From NCBI GenBank assembly GCA_947088515.1, contig CAMUHA010000154.1, forward strand, positions 1 through 8,221: DNA of 8,221 bases, read 5' to 3'. Both the position numbers and the translations under genes were made by a program. The DNA comes from an uncultured bacterium (GTDB lineage Bacteria; Bacillota; Clostridia; Lachnospirales; Lachnospiraceae). Below, in pieces: positions 1-5,054 of this stretch; position 1 is the first letter of the stretch, and every line of letters starts with the position of its first letter. The notes under the pieces are model-generated. The model was not told the DNA's origin, ran no database searches, and saw only the letters and a list, made by a program, of their open reading frames with translations.

Positions 1-58
1 ATATTTCAGGATTAATATGACCCTTTTTCTTGTTCTCATTAATATACAATTTAGCCAT
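1..58 (-). CDS. N-terminal fragment of probable GH51 alpha-L-arabinofuranosidase (runs off window)
   Basis: Only the first 19 codons are inside the window, reading MAKLYINENKKKGHINPEI on the minus strand from an ATG at 58-56. The gene continues past position 1. The start is well supported by a GGAGG Shine-Dalgarno sequence at 69-65, 6 nt before the ATG. From memory of the family, clostridial GH51 alpha-L-arabinofuranosidases begin with this kind of short beta-strand plus a K-x-x-I-N-x-x-I-Y-G-H-F-x-E-H segment, and the visible residues stop just before the expected YGHF. If correct, the enzyme removes arabinose side chains from arabinan or arabinoxylan oligosaccharides, usually in the cytoplasm; no signal peptide is visible. 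The identity rests on 19 residues, so it is tentative. Another glycosidase with a similar N-terminus is possible. Confidence 0.58.
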   Translation of the reverse strand, partial: MAKLYINENKKKGHINPEI

Positions 59-134
59 TCTTTTCCTCCAATAGGGGGAAGATTTTTCCGCCTTCCTCCC
101 TGCATTTAAGGCACATGCTGTCCTTATTGATTAT

Positions 135-163
135 ATGTTATGCCCCTTTCCTCTCCCTGTCAA
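135..163 (-). promoter_or_regulatory. Promoter of the GH51-like gene
   Basis: Reading on the minus strand, a perfect TTGACA -35 box (163-158) is followed after 17 nt by TAACAT (140-135), a 4-of-6 match to TATAAT. A perfect TATAAT also occurs at 135-130, but it lies 22 nt from the -35 box, too far for standard spacing. Transcription would start near 128, giving a leader of about 70 nt. That leader contains a short hairpin (arms 100-92 and 81-74) just upstream of the ribosome binding site. The strong -35 with a weak -10 and repeats directly upstream suggests a regulated promoter. Confidence 0.6.
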
Positions 164-165
164 TT

Positions 166-197
166 ATATTTTAGATTTTCCTATAATATTTTAGATT
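166..197. repeat. Two perfect 12-nt direct repeats, 20-nt period, next to the -35 box
   Basis: The 12-mer ATATTTTAGATT occurs exactly at 166-177 and again at 186-197. The 20-nt period is about two helical turns, and the nearer copy ends 2 bp from the -35 box of the GH51-like gene. This matches the geometry of a dimeric activator site, for example AraC family, in a class II position. The spacing and position are seen directly; the binding protein is inferred. The region is AT-rich, so chance similarity is possible, but an exact 12-nt repeat in phase is unlikely to be trivial. Confidence 0.5.
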
Positions 198-206
198 AAA
201 TTCGTA

Positions 207-223
207 TTACATGCAGCATGTAA
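207..223. promoter_or_regulatory. 17-nt perfect palindrome, candidate operator
   Basis: TTACATGCAGCATGTAA is a perfect palindrome with 8-bp arms around a single central base. A 1-nt centre cannot form an RNA hairpin loop, so this is more likely a protein-binding site than a transcript structure. It lies about 44 bp upstream of the -35 box of the GH51-like gene and beyond the direct repeats at 166-197. It could bind a sugar-responsive regulator. I cannot name the family: it lacks the central CG typical of LacI and CcpA sites. Confidence 0.45.
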
Positions 224-248
224 AATATAATATTAAAACCTTTATTCC

Positions 249-302
249 AAAAATGCGGATACAACGGTCCTTACTTTTTAAGCCCCTTTGCTCCGCATTT
301 TT
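249..302 (-). terminator. Terminator downstream of the GNAT gene
   Basis: An 11-bp inverted repeat pairs AAAAATGCGGA (249-259) with TCCGCATTTTT (292-302) around a 32-nt loop, which can itself fold weakly. T-runs flank the stem on both strands, so it could act in either direction. The only gene entering it is the minus-strand acetyltransferase ending at 353, which it would insulate from the GH51-like gene. The loop is larger than usual for an intrinsic terminator, which lowers confidence. Confidence 0.6.
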
Positions 303-352
303 TAATATATGCTAAATAAAAAAGTTCTGTAATAATTATCTTTCAGCTACGT

Positions 353-1201
353 CTATAAATTTTTCACGAACATTTTATAATTCCGGTTAATATCAATCAC
401 ATCACGTTCAAACACAAACCCCAGTTTTGTCAGCAAACTGCGGGATTTTTGATTCTTTTCCCTTACCATTGCCTGTATTTTTCCAAACTCCAGCTCTTCC
501 CTTGCGTACTTTAAAATGGCCGAGCATACTTCATATCCGTATCCTTTGTGCTGGTGAAAAACATCTATCACAAATCCCAGCTCTGGAAATTCATATCCTT
601 CCCGCACGCTAAGACCTGCCCGTCCAATCACTTCATCTGTACTTTTCAGAATCACTGTCCACAGACCATAACCGTAAAACCCATAAACCTGGTCAATATA
701 CGCTTTCATATAAGCCTGTTCCGCTTCCTTCTCTTTATATAAATCTTCCATATAAAAAGTAATAGACGGCTCCTTATAGATTCTGTAAAACTCGTTCACA
801 TCCTCCACCGTACTCTCACGTACTTTTAATCTGTCTGTCTCCAGAATATCCCACGGAAGGCCGGCAAGCCTTCTATATGCCTCTTCATAAGAGCGGTATT
901 CCAGCATAAATACGTCCTCCACCCCATACCGTACATTAGGAATGCTGATGTCTTTGTTTTTTTCATGGTAAAGAACAACCACATACCACCCTTGCTGCAA
1001 AAAGTTTTGAATCATTTCCGGTTCATCTGCAATAATAAGCGTATCCTTCAGACTCTCCTTTGTGCACAGAATTTTATCTGAAGCCTTACTAATTAACACT
1101 TTCACCTGATGGGATTTCACTTTTGCCTGTATTTCACCCACACGCTCCGCTAAAATTTCATAATAATATTCAGACAGCACAAACTGAATATATTTTATCA
1201 T
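353..1201 (-). CDS. GNAT-family N-acetyltransferase with an extra N-terminal domain
   Basis: A 282-residue protein. The C-terminal half (about 120-280) is a GNAT acetyltransferase of the RimJ/RimL-like Acetyltransf_3 type. It begins with the typical L-E-T-x-R-L-x-x-R entry strand at 120-128, and the acetyl-CoA pyrophosphate loop is visible as QHKGYG at 217-222 (Q-x-x-G-x-G). The E-x-N-x-x-S-x-x-L-L-x-K-L-G-F motif near 248-262 is also typical. The substrate cannot be deduced. The first 115 residues are a separate alpha/beta domain ending in GLPWDIL, with a segment around 54-80 (TLIIADE, then GWYVVVL) that resembles half of a HAD-type Rossmann fold without its catalytic aspartates. I chose the ATG at 1201 because AAGGA lies 7 nt upstream; the in-frame ATG at 1222 has no ribosome binding site. 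It is divergent from the cyclophilin gene and followed by a terminator. Confidence 0.88.
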   Translation of the reverse strand: MIKYIQFVLSEYYYEILAERVGEIQAKVKSHQVKVLISKASDKILCTKESLKDTLIIADEPEMIQNFLQQGWYVVVLYHEKNKDISIPNVRYGVEDVFMLEYRSYEEAYRRLAGLPWDILETDRLKVRESTVEDVNEFYRIYKEPSITFYMEDLYKEKEAEQAYMKAYIDQVYGFYGYGLWTVILKSTDEVIGRAGLSVREGYEFPELGFVIDVFHQHKGYGYEVCSAILKYAREELEFGKIQAMVREKNQKSRSLLTKLGFVFERDVIDINRNYKMFVKNL

Positions 1202-1221
1202 TGTAATGTCCTTCCCCTTCA

Positions 1222-1270
1222 TATAAAATAAATACCGTAACTATTATAATATGATATGGCATAAATGAAA
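1222..1270. promoter_or_regulatory. Divergent promoter pair sharing a symmetric -10 element
   Basis: The 10-mer TATTATAATA at 1242-1251 is its own reverse complement, so TATAAT reads on both strands: plus 1245-1250, minus 1248-1243. On the minus strand a TTTCAT box (1270-1265) is 16 nt upstream of the -10. On the plus strand the best-spaced -35 (1222-1227, TATAAA, 17 nt) is poor. Predicted start sites near 1236 (minus) and 1257 (plus) give leaders of about 35 and 32 nt to the chosen starts at 1201 and 1289. The -10 is clear; the -35 assignments are weak. Confidence 0.55.
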
Positions 1271-1288
1271 AGAAAGGAAATAACACTT

Positions 1289-1810
1289 ATGGCGCAAAAT
1301 CCAATTGTAACATTTACTATGGAAAACGGAGATATTTTCAAGGCAGAGCTATATCCTGATATCGCCCCAATATCTGTAAACAATTTTATCAGCCTGATAA
1401 ACAAAAATTTTTATGACGGACTTTATTTTCACCGTGTCATCCGCGGATTTATGATTCAGGGAGGTGACCCGGAAGGCACGGGCTGTGGCGGCCCAGGCTA
1501 CAGCATCAAAGGCGAGTTCTCTTCTAACGGAGTGGAAAATAACTTAAAGCATACAGAAGGCGTTCTTTCCATGGCAAGAAGCATGGCCCCTGACTCGGCA
1601 GGTTCCCAGTTTTTTATTATGCACAAAAATGCCCCCCATCTGGATGGCGATTATGCAGCCTTTGGCAAAATAATAGAAGGAATGGAAAATATAAACAAAA
1701 TTGCAGAGACCCCCACCGGTTATTCCAACAGACCACTGGAAGACCAGGTAATGAAATCTGTTACTGTCGATACATTCGGAATCGAATATCCAGAACCTGA
1801 AAAACTCTAA
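1289..1810 (+). CDS. ppiB: Cyclophilin-type peptidyl-prolyl cis-trans isomerase
   Basis: A 173-residue single-domain cyclophilin that catalyses cis-trans isomerisation of X-Pro bonds during protein folding. There is no signal peptide or lipobox, so it should be cytoplasmic. The active-site strand FHRVIRGFMIQGGD is at 47-60, with catalytic Arg49. The substrate-pocket motif GSQFFI is at 105-110, and LDGDYAAFGK at 118-127 is the conserved pocket segment around the family's usual Trp or aromatic position. The length matches small bacterial cyclophilins. The start at 1289 has an AAAGGA site 10 nt upstream and begins at the conserved first strand. The in-frame ATG at 1265 lies only about 8 nt from the predicted transcription start and has no ribosome binding site. 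The symbol ppiB is by analogy with the cytosolic Bacillus enzyme. Confidence 0.93.
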   Translation: MAQNPIVTFTMENGDIFKAELYPDIAPISVNNFISLINKNFYDGLYFHRVIRGFMIQGGDPEGTGCGGPGYSIKGEFSSNGVENNLKHTEGVLSMARSMAPDSAGSQFFIMHKNAPHLDGDYAAFGKIIEGMENINKIAETPTGYSNRPLEDQVMKSVTVDTFGIEYPEPEKL

Positions 1811-1862
1811 AAAGCCTCTCTGGAACGTATTGTCAAGCATGGTTGTATAAAAGTTATTGTCT

Positions 1863-1954
1863 GACCCATTATCTCCCAAATTCCTTTAACACTTATTTTA
1901 TTTACAAAAGCTAAATACAAAGCAGCTGGAATGTGGGAAGATAATGGGTCTTTT
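1863..1954 (+). terminator. Long imperfect inverted repeat with T-run, possible terminator of the cyclophilin gene
   Basis: Left-arm blocks GACCCATTATCT (1863-1874), CCCA (1875-1878) and ATTCC (1880-1884) pair with GGAAT (1928-1932), TGGG (1934-1937) and AGATAATGGGTC (1939-1950). This gives 21 paired bases, broken only by one bulged A (1938) and one mismatch (1879/1933). A 43-nt AT-rich centre contains a small ATTTA/TAAAT hairpin. TTTT follows immediately at 1951-1954. It sits 53 nt after the cyclophilin stop, where a terminator is expected, but the stem and loop are much longer than usual. A structured RNA or a small inverted-repeat element is an alternative. No flanking target duplication was seen. 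Confidence 0.5.
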
Positions 1955-1981
1955 GTGCGCCTTGTCATATCTGCGCAAGGC

Positions 1982-2011
1982 GTTCATATTCTGTTCATAT
2001 TTAATTTAAAA
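1982..2011. repeat. Tandem direct repeats with 11-nt period, candidate response-regulator site
   Basis: GTTCATATT occurs at 1982-1990 and exactly again at 1993-2001. Viewed as 6-mers, TTCATA (1984), TTCATA (1995) and TTAAAA (2006) fall at an exact 11-nt period. Tandem 6-mers separated by 5 nt on one helix face are the known layout for OmpR/PhoB-type response regulators, and PhoB/PhoP boxes in particular. The repeat is seen directly; a Pho-type assignment is inference. It lies about 50-80 bp upstream of the candidate start near 2065, slightly far for a classic activator site. Confidence 0.4.
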
Positions 2012-2052
2012 AAACTTAATTACCATTACATTCTTTAGACATTTCTCTCCTC

Positions 2053-2058
2053 TATACT
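2053..2058 (+). promoter_or_regulatory. Candidate -10 element (TATACT) of an activator-dependent promoter
   Basis: TATACT differs from TATAAT at one position and lies within CTCTATACTAATACC. No convincing -35 box exists at 16-18 nt upstream (sequences such as ATTCTT). That is expected where an upstream activator, perhaps bound at 1982-2011, substitutes for -35 contacts. Transcription would begin near 2065 into a stretch with no credible reading frame. Confidence 0.35.
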
Positions 2059-2064
2059 AATACC

Positions 2065-2177
2065 ATAAGATACAGCAAGGAACAAAACAAACGACAGATT
2101 CAAAGTAATTGATTTATTAATAACTTTTTCATAATAAATGCCAGGTAAACTTAGTTTATCTGGCATCCTCCCTTTTT
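2065..2177 (+). ncRNA. Candidate small RNA ending in a 13-bp hairpin
   Basis: From a possible start near 2065, about 70 nt of A-rich unstructured sequence leads into a near-perfect hairpin. ATGCCAGGTAAAC (2138-2150) pairs with GTTTATCTGGCAT (2154-2166) around a TTA loop, with one G-U pair. CCTCCC and then TTTTT (2173-2177) follow. The T-run starts 6 nt after the stem, so it is not an ideal terminator. A promoter-like element plus a terminator-like hairpin with no gene between them is the usual signature of a short non-coding transcript. The hairpin is solid; the transcript is inferred. Alternatively the hairpin is a remnant or part of a longer leader. Confidence 0.35.
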
Positions 2178-2208
2178 ACGGAAAATTTATTCTTTTTTTA
2201 TTTTTTTC

Positions 2209-2237
2209 TTGTGCTATTCTTCTTTTTCCTGTATATT
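2209..2237 (+). promoter_or_regulatory. Promoter of the AGCS symporter gene
   Basis: TTGTGC (2209-2214) and TATATT (2232-2237) are 17 nt apart. The -10 matches consensus at 5 of 6 positions and the -35 at the key TTG. It is preceded by a T-rich tract (2190-2208). Transcription would start near 2244, giving a leader of about 113 nt before the ATG at 2357, long enough to contain the hairpin at 2271-2303. Confidence 0.5.
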
Positions 2238-2270
2238 ATTAGTTGTATTAAAATCAACACACTGCCATAA

Positions 2271-2314
2271 GCCTGGGACAAACAATGGGGATTTGTAACA
2301 GGCGTATTTTTTTT
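2271..2314 (+). promoter_or_regulatory. Attenuator-like terminator hairpin in the symporter leader
   Basis: GCCTG (2271-2275) pairs with CAGGC (2299-2303), and ACAAA (2278-2282) with TTTGT (2292-2296). A 2x2 internal loop (GG/AA) separates the two helices, and the apical loop has 9 nt. GTA and then eight T residues (2307-2314) follow. This is the form of an intrinsic terminator, located between the promoter and the ribosome binding site of the symporter gene, so it would reduce or condition expression. I found no obvious competing antiterminator pairing and no known riboswitch core, so the mechanism is unknown. Confidence 0.45.
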
Positions 2315-2356
2315 GAAAACAGCCTTTTAAAAGCAGCGCTGGAATGGAGGATAGTT

Positions 2357-3865
2357 ATGGAAAATCTAATGAACACAATTGCAAAAGTAAATGATGCCAT
2401 AAACGGTGTCGTATGGGGCATTCCCATGCTGGCTCTTATTATTGGCACAGGTATTTATCTGACATTTGGAATGAAGTTCTTCCAAATCACCCGGATTGGT
2501 CACTGGATGAATGAAACCTTTTTGGCCATCTTTAAGAAAAAGCACGTTACAGCTCACACAGGGAAAGAAGAAAGCTCTATTTCCCAGTTTCAGGCTCTTT
2601 CTACTGCCCTTGCCGCCACCATTGGCGTGGGTAATATCGCTGGTGTGTCAGGCGCTATTATCACCGGCGGGGCAGGCGCCGTATTCTGGATGTGGCTTTC
2701 TGCCCTGTTCGGCATGATGACAAACTACTCTGAAAACGTGCTGGGCATCTACTACCGCCGTAAAAACGCAAAAAATGAATGGTCCGGCGGAGCAATGTAC
2801 TATCTGCAGGACGGACTGAAAGGCAAAAAAGTTATTGGCGCTTTAGCAAAGCCTCTTGCTGTCTTGTTTGCCGTTTTCTGTGTATTTGCCTCTTTCGGTA
2901 TCGGCAATATGACACAGGTACATGAAATCGCAAGTTCCTTACAAGATACCTTCCGTATCCCTCCCATTGCCACCGGAATAATTATTTCGGTGATTGCCGC
3001 ATTGGTTATACTGGGAGGCATTAAAACAATCGGAAGCGTTACAGAAAAAATTGTTCCTTTTATGGCATGTGCCTACATACTTGGAACCATTATTGTTCTT
3101 ATCATAAACTTCACTTCCGTCCCTGCTGTGGTTGGCGCTATCTTTTCCAACGCCTTTGGACTTCGTCCCATTGCCGGAGCAACCGCTGGCATTATGATCA
3201 AACAGGCCATGACCATGGGTTTTAAGCGAGGCGTATTTTCTAATGAAGCGGGCCTTGGTTCTTCGGTAATGGTACATTCTGCTTCCAATGTAAAAGAACC
3301 CATTATTCAGGGAATGTGGGGGATTTTTGAGGTTTTCTTTGATACTATTGTTGTGTGCACCCTGACAGCTTTTACTGTTTTAAGCTCTGGACTGATTGAT
3401 TTGGAAACAGGAAAAGTCCTTACTAACTCCACTGGCGCATCTCTTGTGAGTGAAGCTCTCTCTGAAGGACTTGGAACCCTTGCAGGAGGCTTTGTAGCGA
3501 TTGCCATCTGCCTGTTCGCTTTCTCTACAGTCTTAGGATGGTCTTTCTACGGAACCAAATCCTGTGAATACTTATTTGGCGCCAAAGCAACTATTATCTA
3601 CAAAATTATTTTTATTGTCTGCATTATATTTGGCGCAACCATGAGTTTTGATTTAGCCTGGGCAATTGCTGACACTTTAAACGCGCTTATGGCTATTCCC
3701 AACCTGATTGGTGTGCTTGCCCTCTCCGGCACCGTGTTTGCCATTACAAAGAATTATCTGGCACGCAAAGTCACTAAAACAGATGTCCACGCAAAGCCTA
3801 TGCTTTCTTTTGACCCTGCAATTCAAAAAATGCAGGAGGAAGCCTTAAAACAGGAAGAAGCATAA
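2357..3865 (+). CDS. Sodium:alanine/glycine symporter, AGCS family
   Basis: A 502-residue integral membrane protein of the alanine or glycine:cation symporter (AGCS) family, which imports small neutral amino acids (alanine, glycine, sometimes glutamine) with Na+ or H+. Family motifs are clear: TALAATIGVGNIAGV at 83-97, GGAGAVFWMWLSALFGM at 104-120, and RGVFSNEAGLGSS at 291-303. About ten hydrophobic segments are visible, starting at roughly 19-38 and ending near 447-465, and the C-terminal tail (about 468-502) is charged. The length is normal for the family. The start at 2357 is fixed by GGAGG at 2346-2350, 6 nt upstream; an in-frame ATG at 2285 lacks a ribosome binding site and adds a non-conserved extension. 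The substrate cannot be settled from sequence alone, so no symbol is given (alsT or glnT are candidates). The gene is monocistronic, with its own promoter and a shared bidirectional terminator. Confidence 0.94.
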   Translation: MENLMNTIAKVNDAINGVVWGIPMLALIIGTGIYLTFGMKFFQITRIGHWMNETFLAIFKKKHVTAHTGKEESSISQFQALSTALAATIGVGNIAGVSGAIITGGAGAVFWMWLSALFGMMTNYSENVLGIYYRRKNAKNEWSGGAMYYLQDGLKGKKVIGALAKPLAVLFAVFCVFASFGIGNMTQVHEIASSLQDTFRIPPIATGIIISVIAALVILGGIKTIGSVTEKIVPFMACAYILGTIIVLIINFTSVPAVVGAIFSNAFGLRPIAGATAGIMIKQAMTMGFKRGVFSNEAGLGSSVMVHSASNVKEPIIQGMWGIFEVFFDTIVVCTLTAFTVLSSGLIDLETGKVLTNSTGASLVSEALSEGLGTLAGGFVAIAICLFAFSTVLGWSFYGTKSCEYLFGAKATIIYKIIFIVCIIFGATMSFDLAWAIADTLNALMAIPNLIGVLALSGTVFAITKNYLARKVTKTDVHAKPMLSFDPAIQKMQEEALKQEEA

Positions 3866-3942
3866 AGCTTTCTTAACCCTATATACTGCACTTTTGCAAT
3901 TTATATTAACAACATATTTCCCGCAAATCTGCACAGCGAATA

Positions 3943-3977
3943 AAAAAGGAACTGCCTATAGTGGACAGTTCCTTTTT
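3943..3977. terminator. Bidirectional terminator between symporter and aldolase genes
   Basis: AAAAAGGAACTG (3943-3954) pairs perfectly with CAGTTCCTTTTT (3966-3977): a 12-bp stem with an 11-nt loop that can close further through CC/GG. Each strand therefore has a stem followed by a T-run (plus TTTTT; minus TTTTTTATT). It lies between the convergent symporter gene, ending at 3865, and the aldolase gene, ending at 4024, and is expected to stop both transcripts. Confidence 0.88.
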
Positions 3978-4023
3978 CGCATCCGTCTTTAGTAAATGAC
4001 AGAATTTAATTTTAAAATTTTCA

Positions 4024-4887
4024 TTATGCCTTGTCAATGGAACCAAAAATTTCCATTTTTTCTTTAACAGTAGCCTTGATTGCTTCAAATCCAGGCGCAA
4101 GAAGCTTACGAGGGTCAAATCCCTTTCCTTCCTGATCCTTGCCTGCTTCAATATACTTACGTGTAGCAGCTGCAAAAGATAACTGGCACTCTGTATTAAC
4201 ATTAATCTTAGCAACGCCTAAAGAAATTGCCTTCTGAATCATATCTGTAGGAATACCTGTACCTCCATGAAGAACCAGTGGCATATCCCCTGTAAGCTGC
4301 TGAACAGCATCCAGTGTCTCGAAGGATAATCCTTGCCAGTTTGCAGGATATTTGCCATGGATATTTCCAATGCCTGCTGCCAGGAAGTCAACGCCCAAAT
4401 CTGCAATTGCCTTGCACTCGTTAGGATCTGCGCATTCGCCCATTCCTACTACGCCGTCTTCTTCTCCGCCGATAGAGCCAACTTCTGCCTCAATGGAAAT
4501 TCCTTTTTCATGAGCTGCAGCAACCAGTTCCTTGGTCTTAGCCACATTCTCTTCAATAGGATAATGGGAACCATCAAACATTACAGAAGAGAAACCAGCT
4601 TCAATACATTTATAGCAGTGTTCATAGCTGCCATGGTCCAAATGAAGCGCTACAGGAACTGTAATATTCTGGTCTTTAATAAGGCCGTTTACCATGCCTA
4701 CTACCACATCATATCCGCCCATGTATTTTCCTGCGCCCTCAGACACGCCAAGAATAACAGGTGAATTGTTTTCCTGTGCTGTTAAAAGGATGGCTTTGGT
4801 CCATTCAAGATTGTTAATGTTAAACTGGCCTACTGCATAATGGCCTGCTTTTGCTTTTTGAAGCATCTCTGTTGCTGAAACTAACAT
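4024..4887 (-). CDS. fba: Class II fructose-1,6-bisphosphate aldolase
   Basis: A 287-residue zinc-dependent aldolase that interconverts fructose-1,6-bisphosphate with dihydroxyacetone phosphate and glyceraldehyde-3-phosphate in glycolysis and gluconeogenesis. The catalytic Asp84 and a zinc ligand, His85, lie in LHLDHG (81-86). Further metal-site histidines are His177 in NIHGKY and His207 in LHGGTGIP, and the phosphate-binding segment AKINVNTE is at 226-233. Length and motif order match the short Bacillus FbaA-type class II enzyme. The related tagatose-bisphosphate aldolases (GatY/KbaY) share the scaffold, but the N-terminal YAVGQFN and VSEGAGKYMGG segments are like FbaA. The start is supported by GGAGG 8 nt upstream. 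It has its own promoter and a downstream bidirectional terminator, so it probably forms a single-gene unit. Confidence 0.95.
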   Translation of the reverse strand: MLVSATEMLQKAKAGHYAVGQFNINNLEWTKAILLTAQENNSPVILGVSEGAGKYMGGYDVVVGMVNGLIKDQNITVPVALHLDHGSYEHCYKCIEAGFSSVMFDGSHYPIEENVAKTKELVAAAHEKGISIEAEVGSIGGEEDGVVGMGECADPNECKAIADLGVDFLAAGIGNIHGKYPANWQGLSFETLDAVQQLTGDMPLVLHGGTGIPTDMIQKAISLGVAKINVNTECQLSFAAATRKYIEAGKDQEGKGFDPRKLLAPGFEAIKATVKEKMEIFGSIDKA

Positions 4888-4930
4888 TTCCTTTACCTCC
4901 GTTAAAATAATAACATTCTCGCCTTTTCCT

Positions 4931-4960
4931 ATTATAACCTATTCCACAAAAAAATGGAAC
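4931..4960 (-). promoter_or_regulatory. Promoter of fba with a short dyad in the spacer
   Basis: On the minus strand a perfect TATAAT lies at 4936-4931, about 44 nt before the fba ATG. The -35 at 17-nt spacing is TTCCAT (4959-4954), a poor match. The arms TTCCA (4942-4946) and TGGAA (4955-4959) form a 5-bp dyad across the spacer, overlapping the -35, and could be a small operator. The rest of the 167-nt gap to the lipid kinase gene holds an 11-nt palindrome, ACAGTCACTGT (4996-5006), and no terminator that I can see. Confidence 0.55.
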
Positions 4961-5054
4961 AATTATTAATCATATTTCCTAAATTTTGTAACCATACAGT
5001 CACTGTCTACATTTATCATCCGGCTTCTCCCTGCCTGTGCATAATTACAATAAC

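Noticed and set aside
1202..1222. Upstream in-frame ATG for the GNAT gene
   Set aside because: No ribosome binding site. AAGGA correctly spaced before 1201 favours the internal start.
1265..1288. Upstream in-frame ATG for the cyclophilin
   Set aside because: No Shine-Dalgarno sequence, only about 8 nt from the predicted transcription start, and the extra residues encode the ribosome binding site used by the ATG at 1289.
1931..2038. 35-residue small ORF on the plus strand
   Set aside because: Only a weak GGA precedes it, it starts inside the inverted repeat, and it crosses the direct repeats. No sign of coding constraint.
2138..2242. 34-residue hydrophobic small protein on the plus strand, possible toxin-like membrane peptide
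   Set aside because: No ribosome binding site, the start lies in a hairpin stem, and the hydrophobicity follows from the T-rich tract, which also overlaps the next promoter.
2285..2356. Upstream in-frame ATG for the symporter
   Set aside because: No ribosome binding site. The extension lies over the terminator-like hairpin, and GGAGG precedes the ATG at 2357.
1960..2356. Glycine riboswitch or T-box upstream of the symporter
   Set aside because: Neither the glycine riboswitch core nor the T-box GGUGG motif is present on the plus strand.
4333..4764. 143-codon plus-strand frame opposite the aldolase gene
   Set aside because: It is an antisense shadow of a strongly conserved gene, with no family resemblance and no ribosome binding site.
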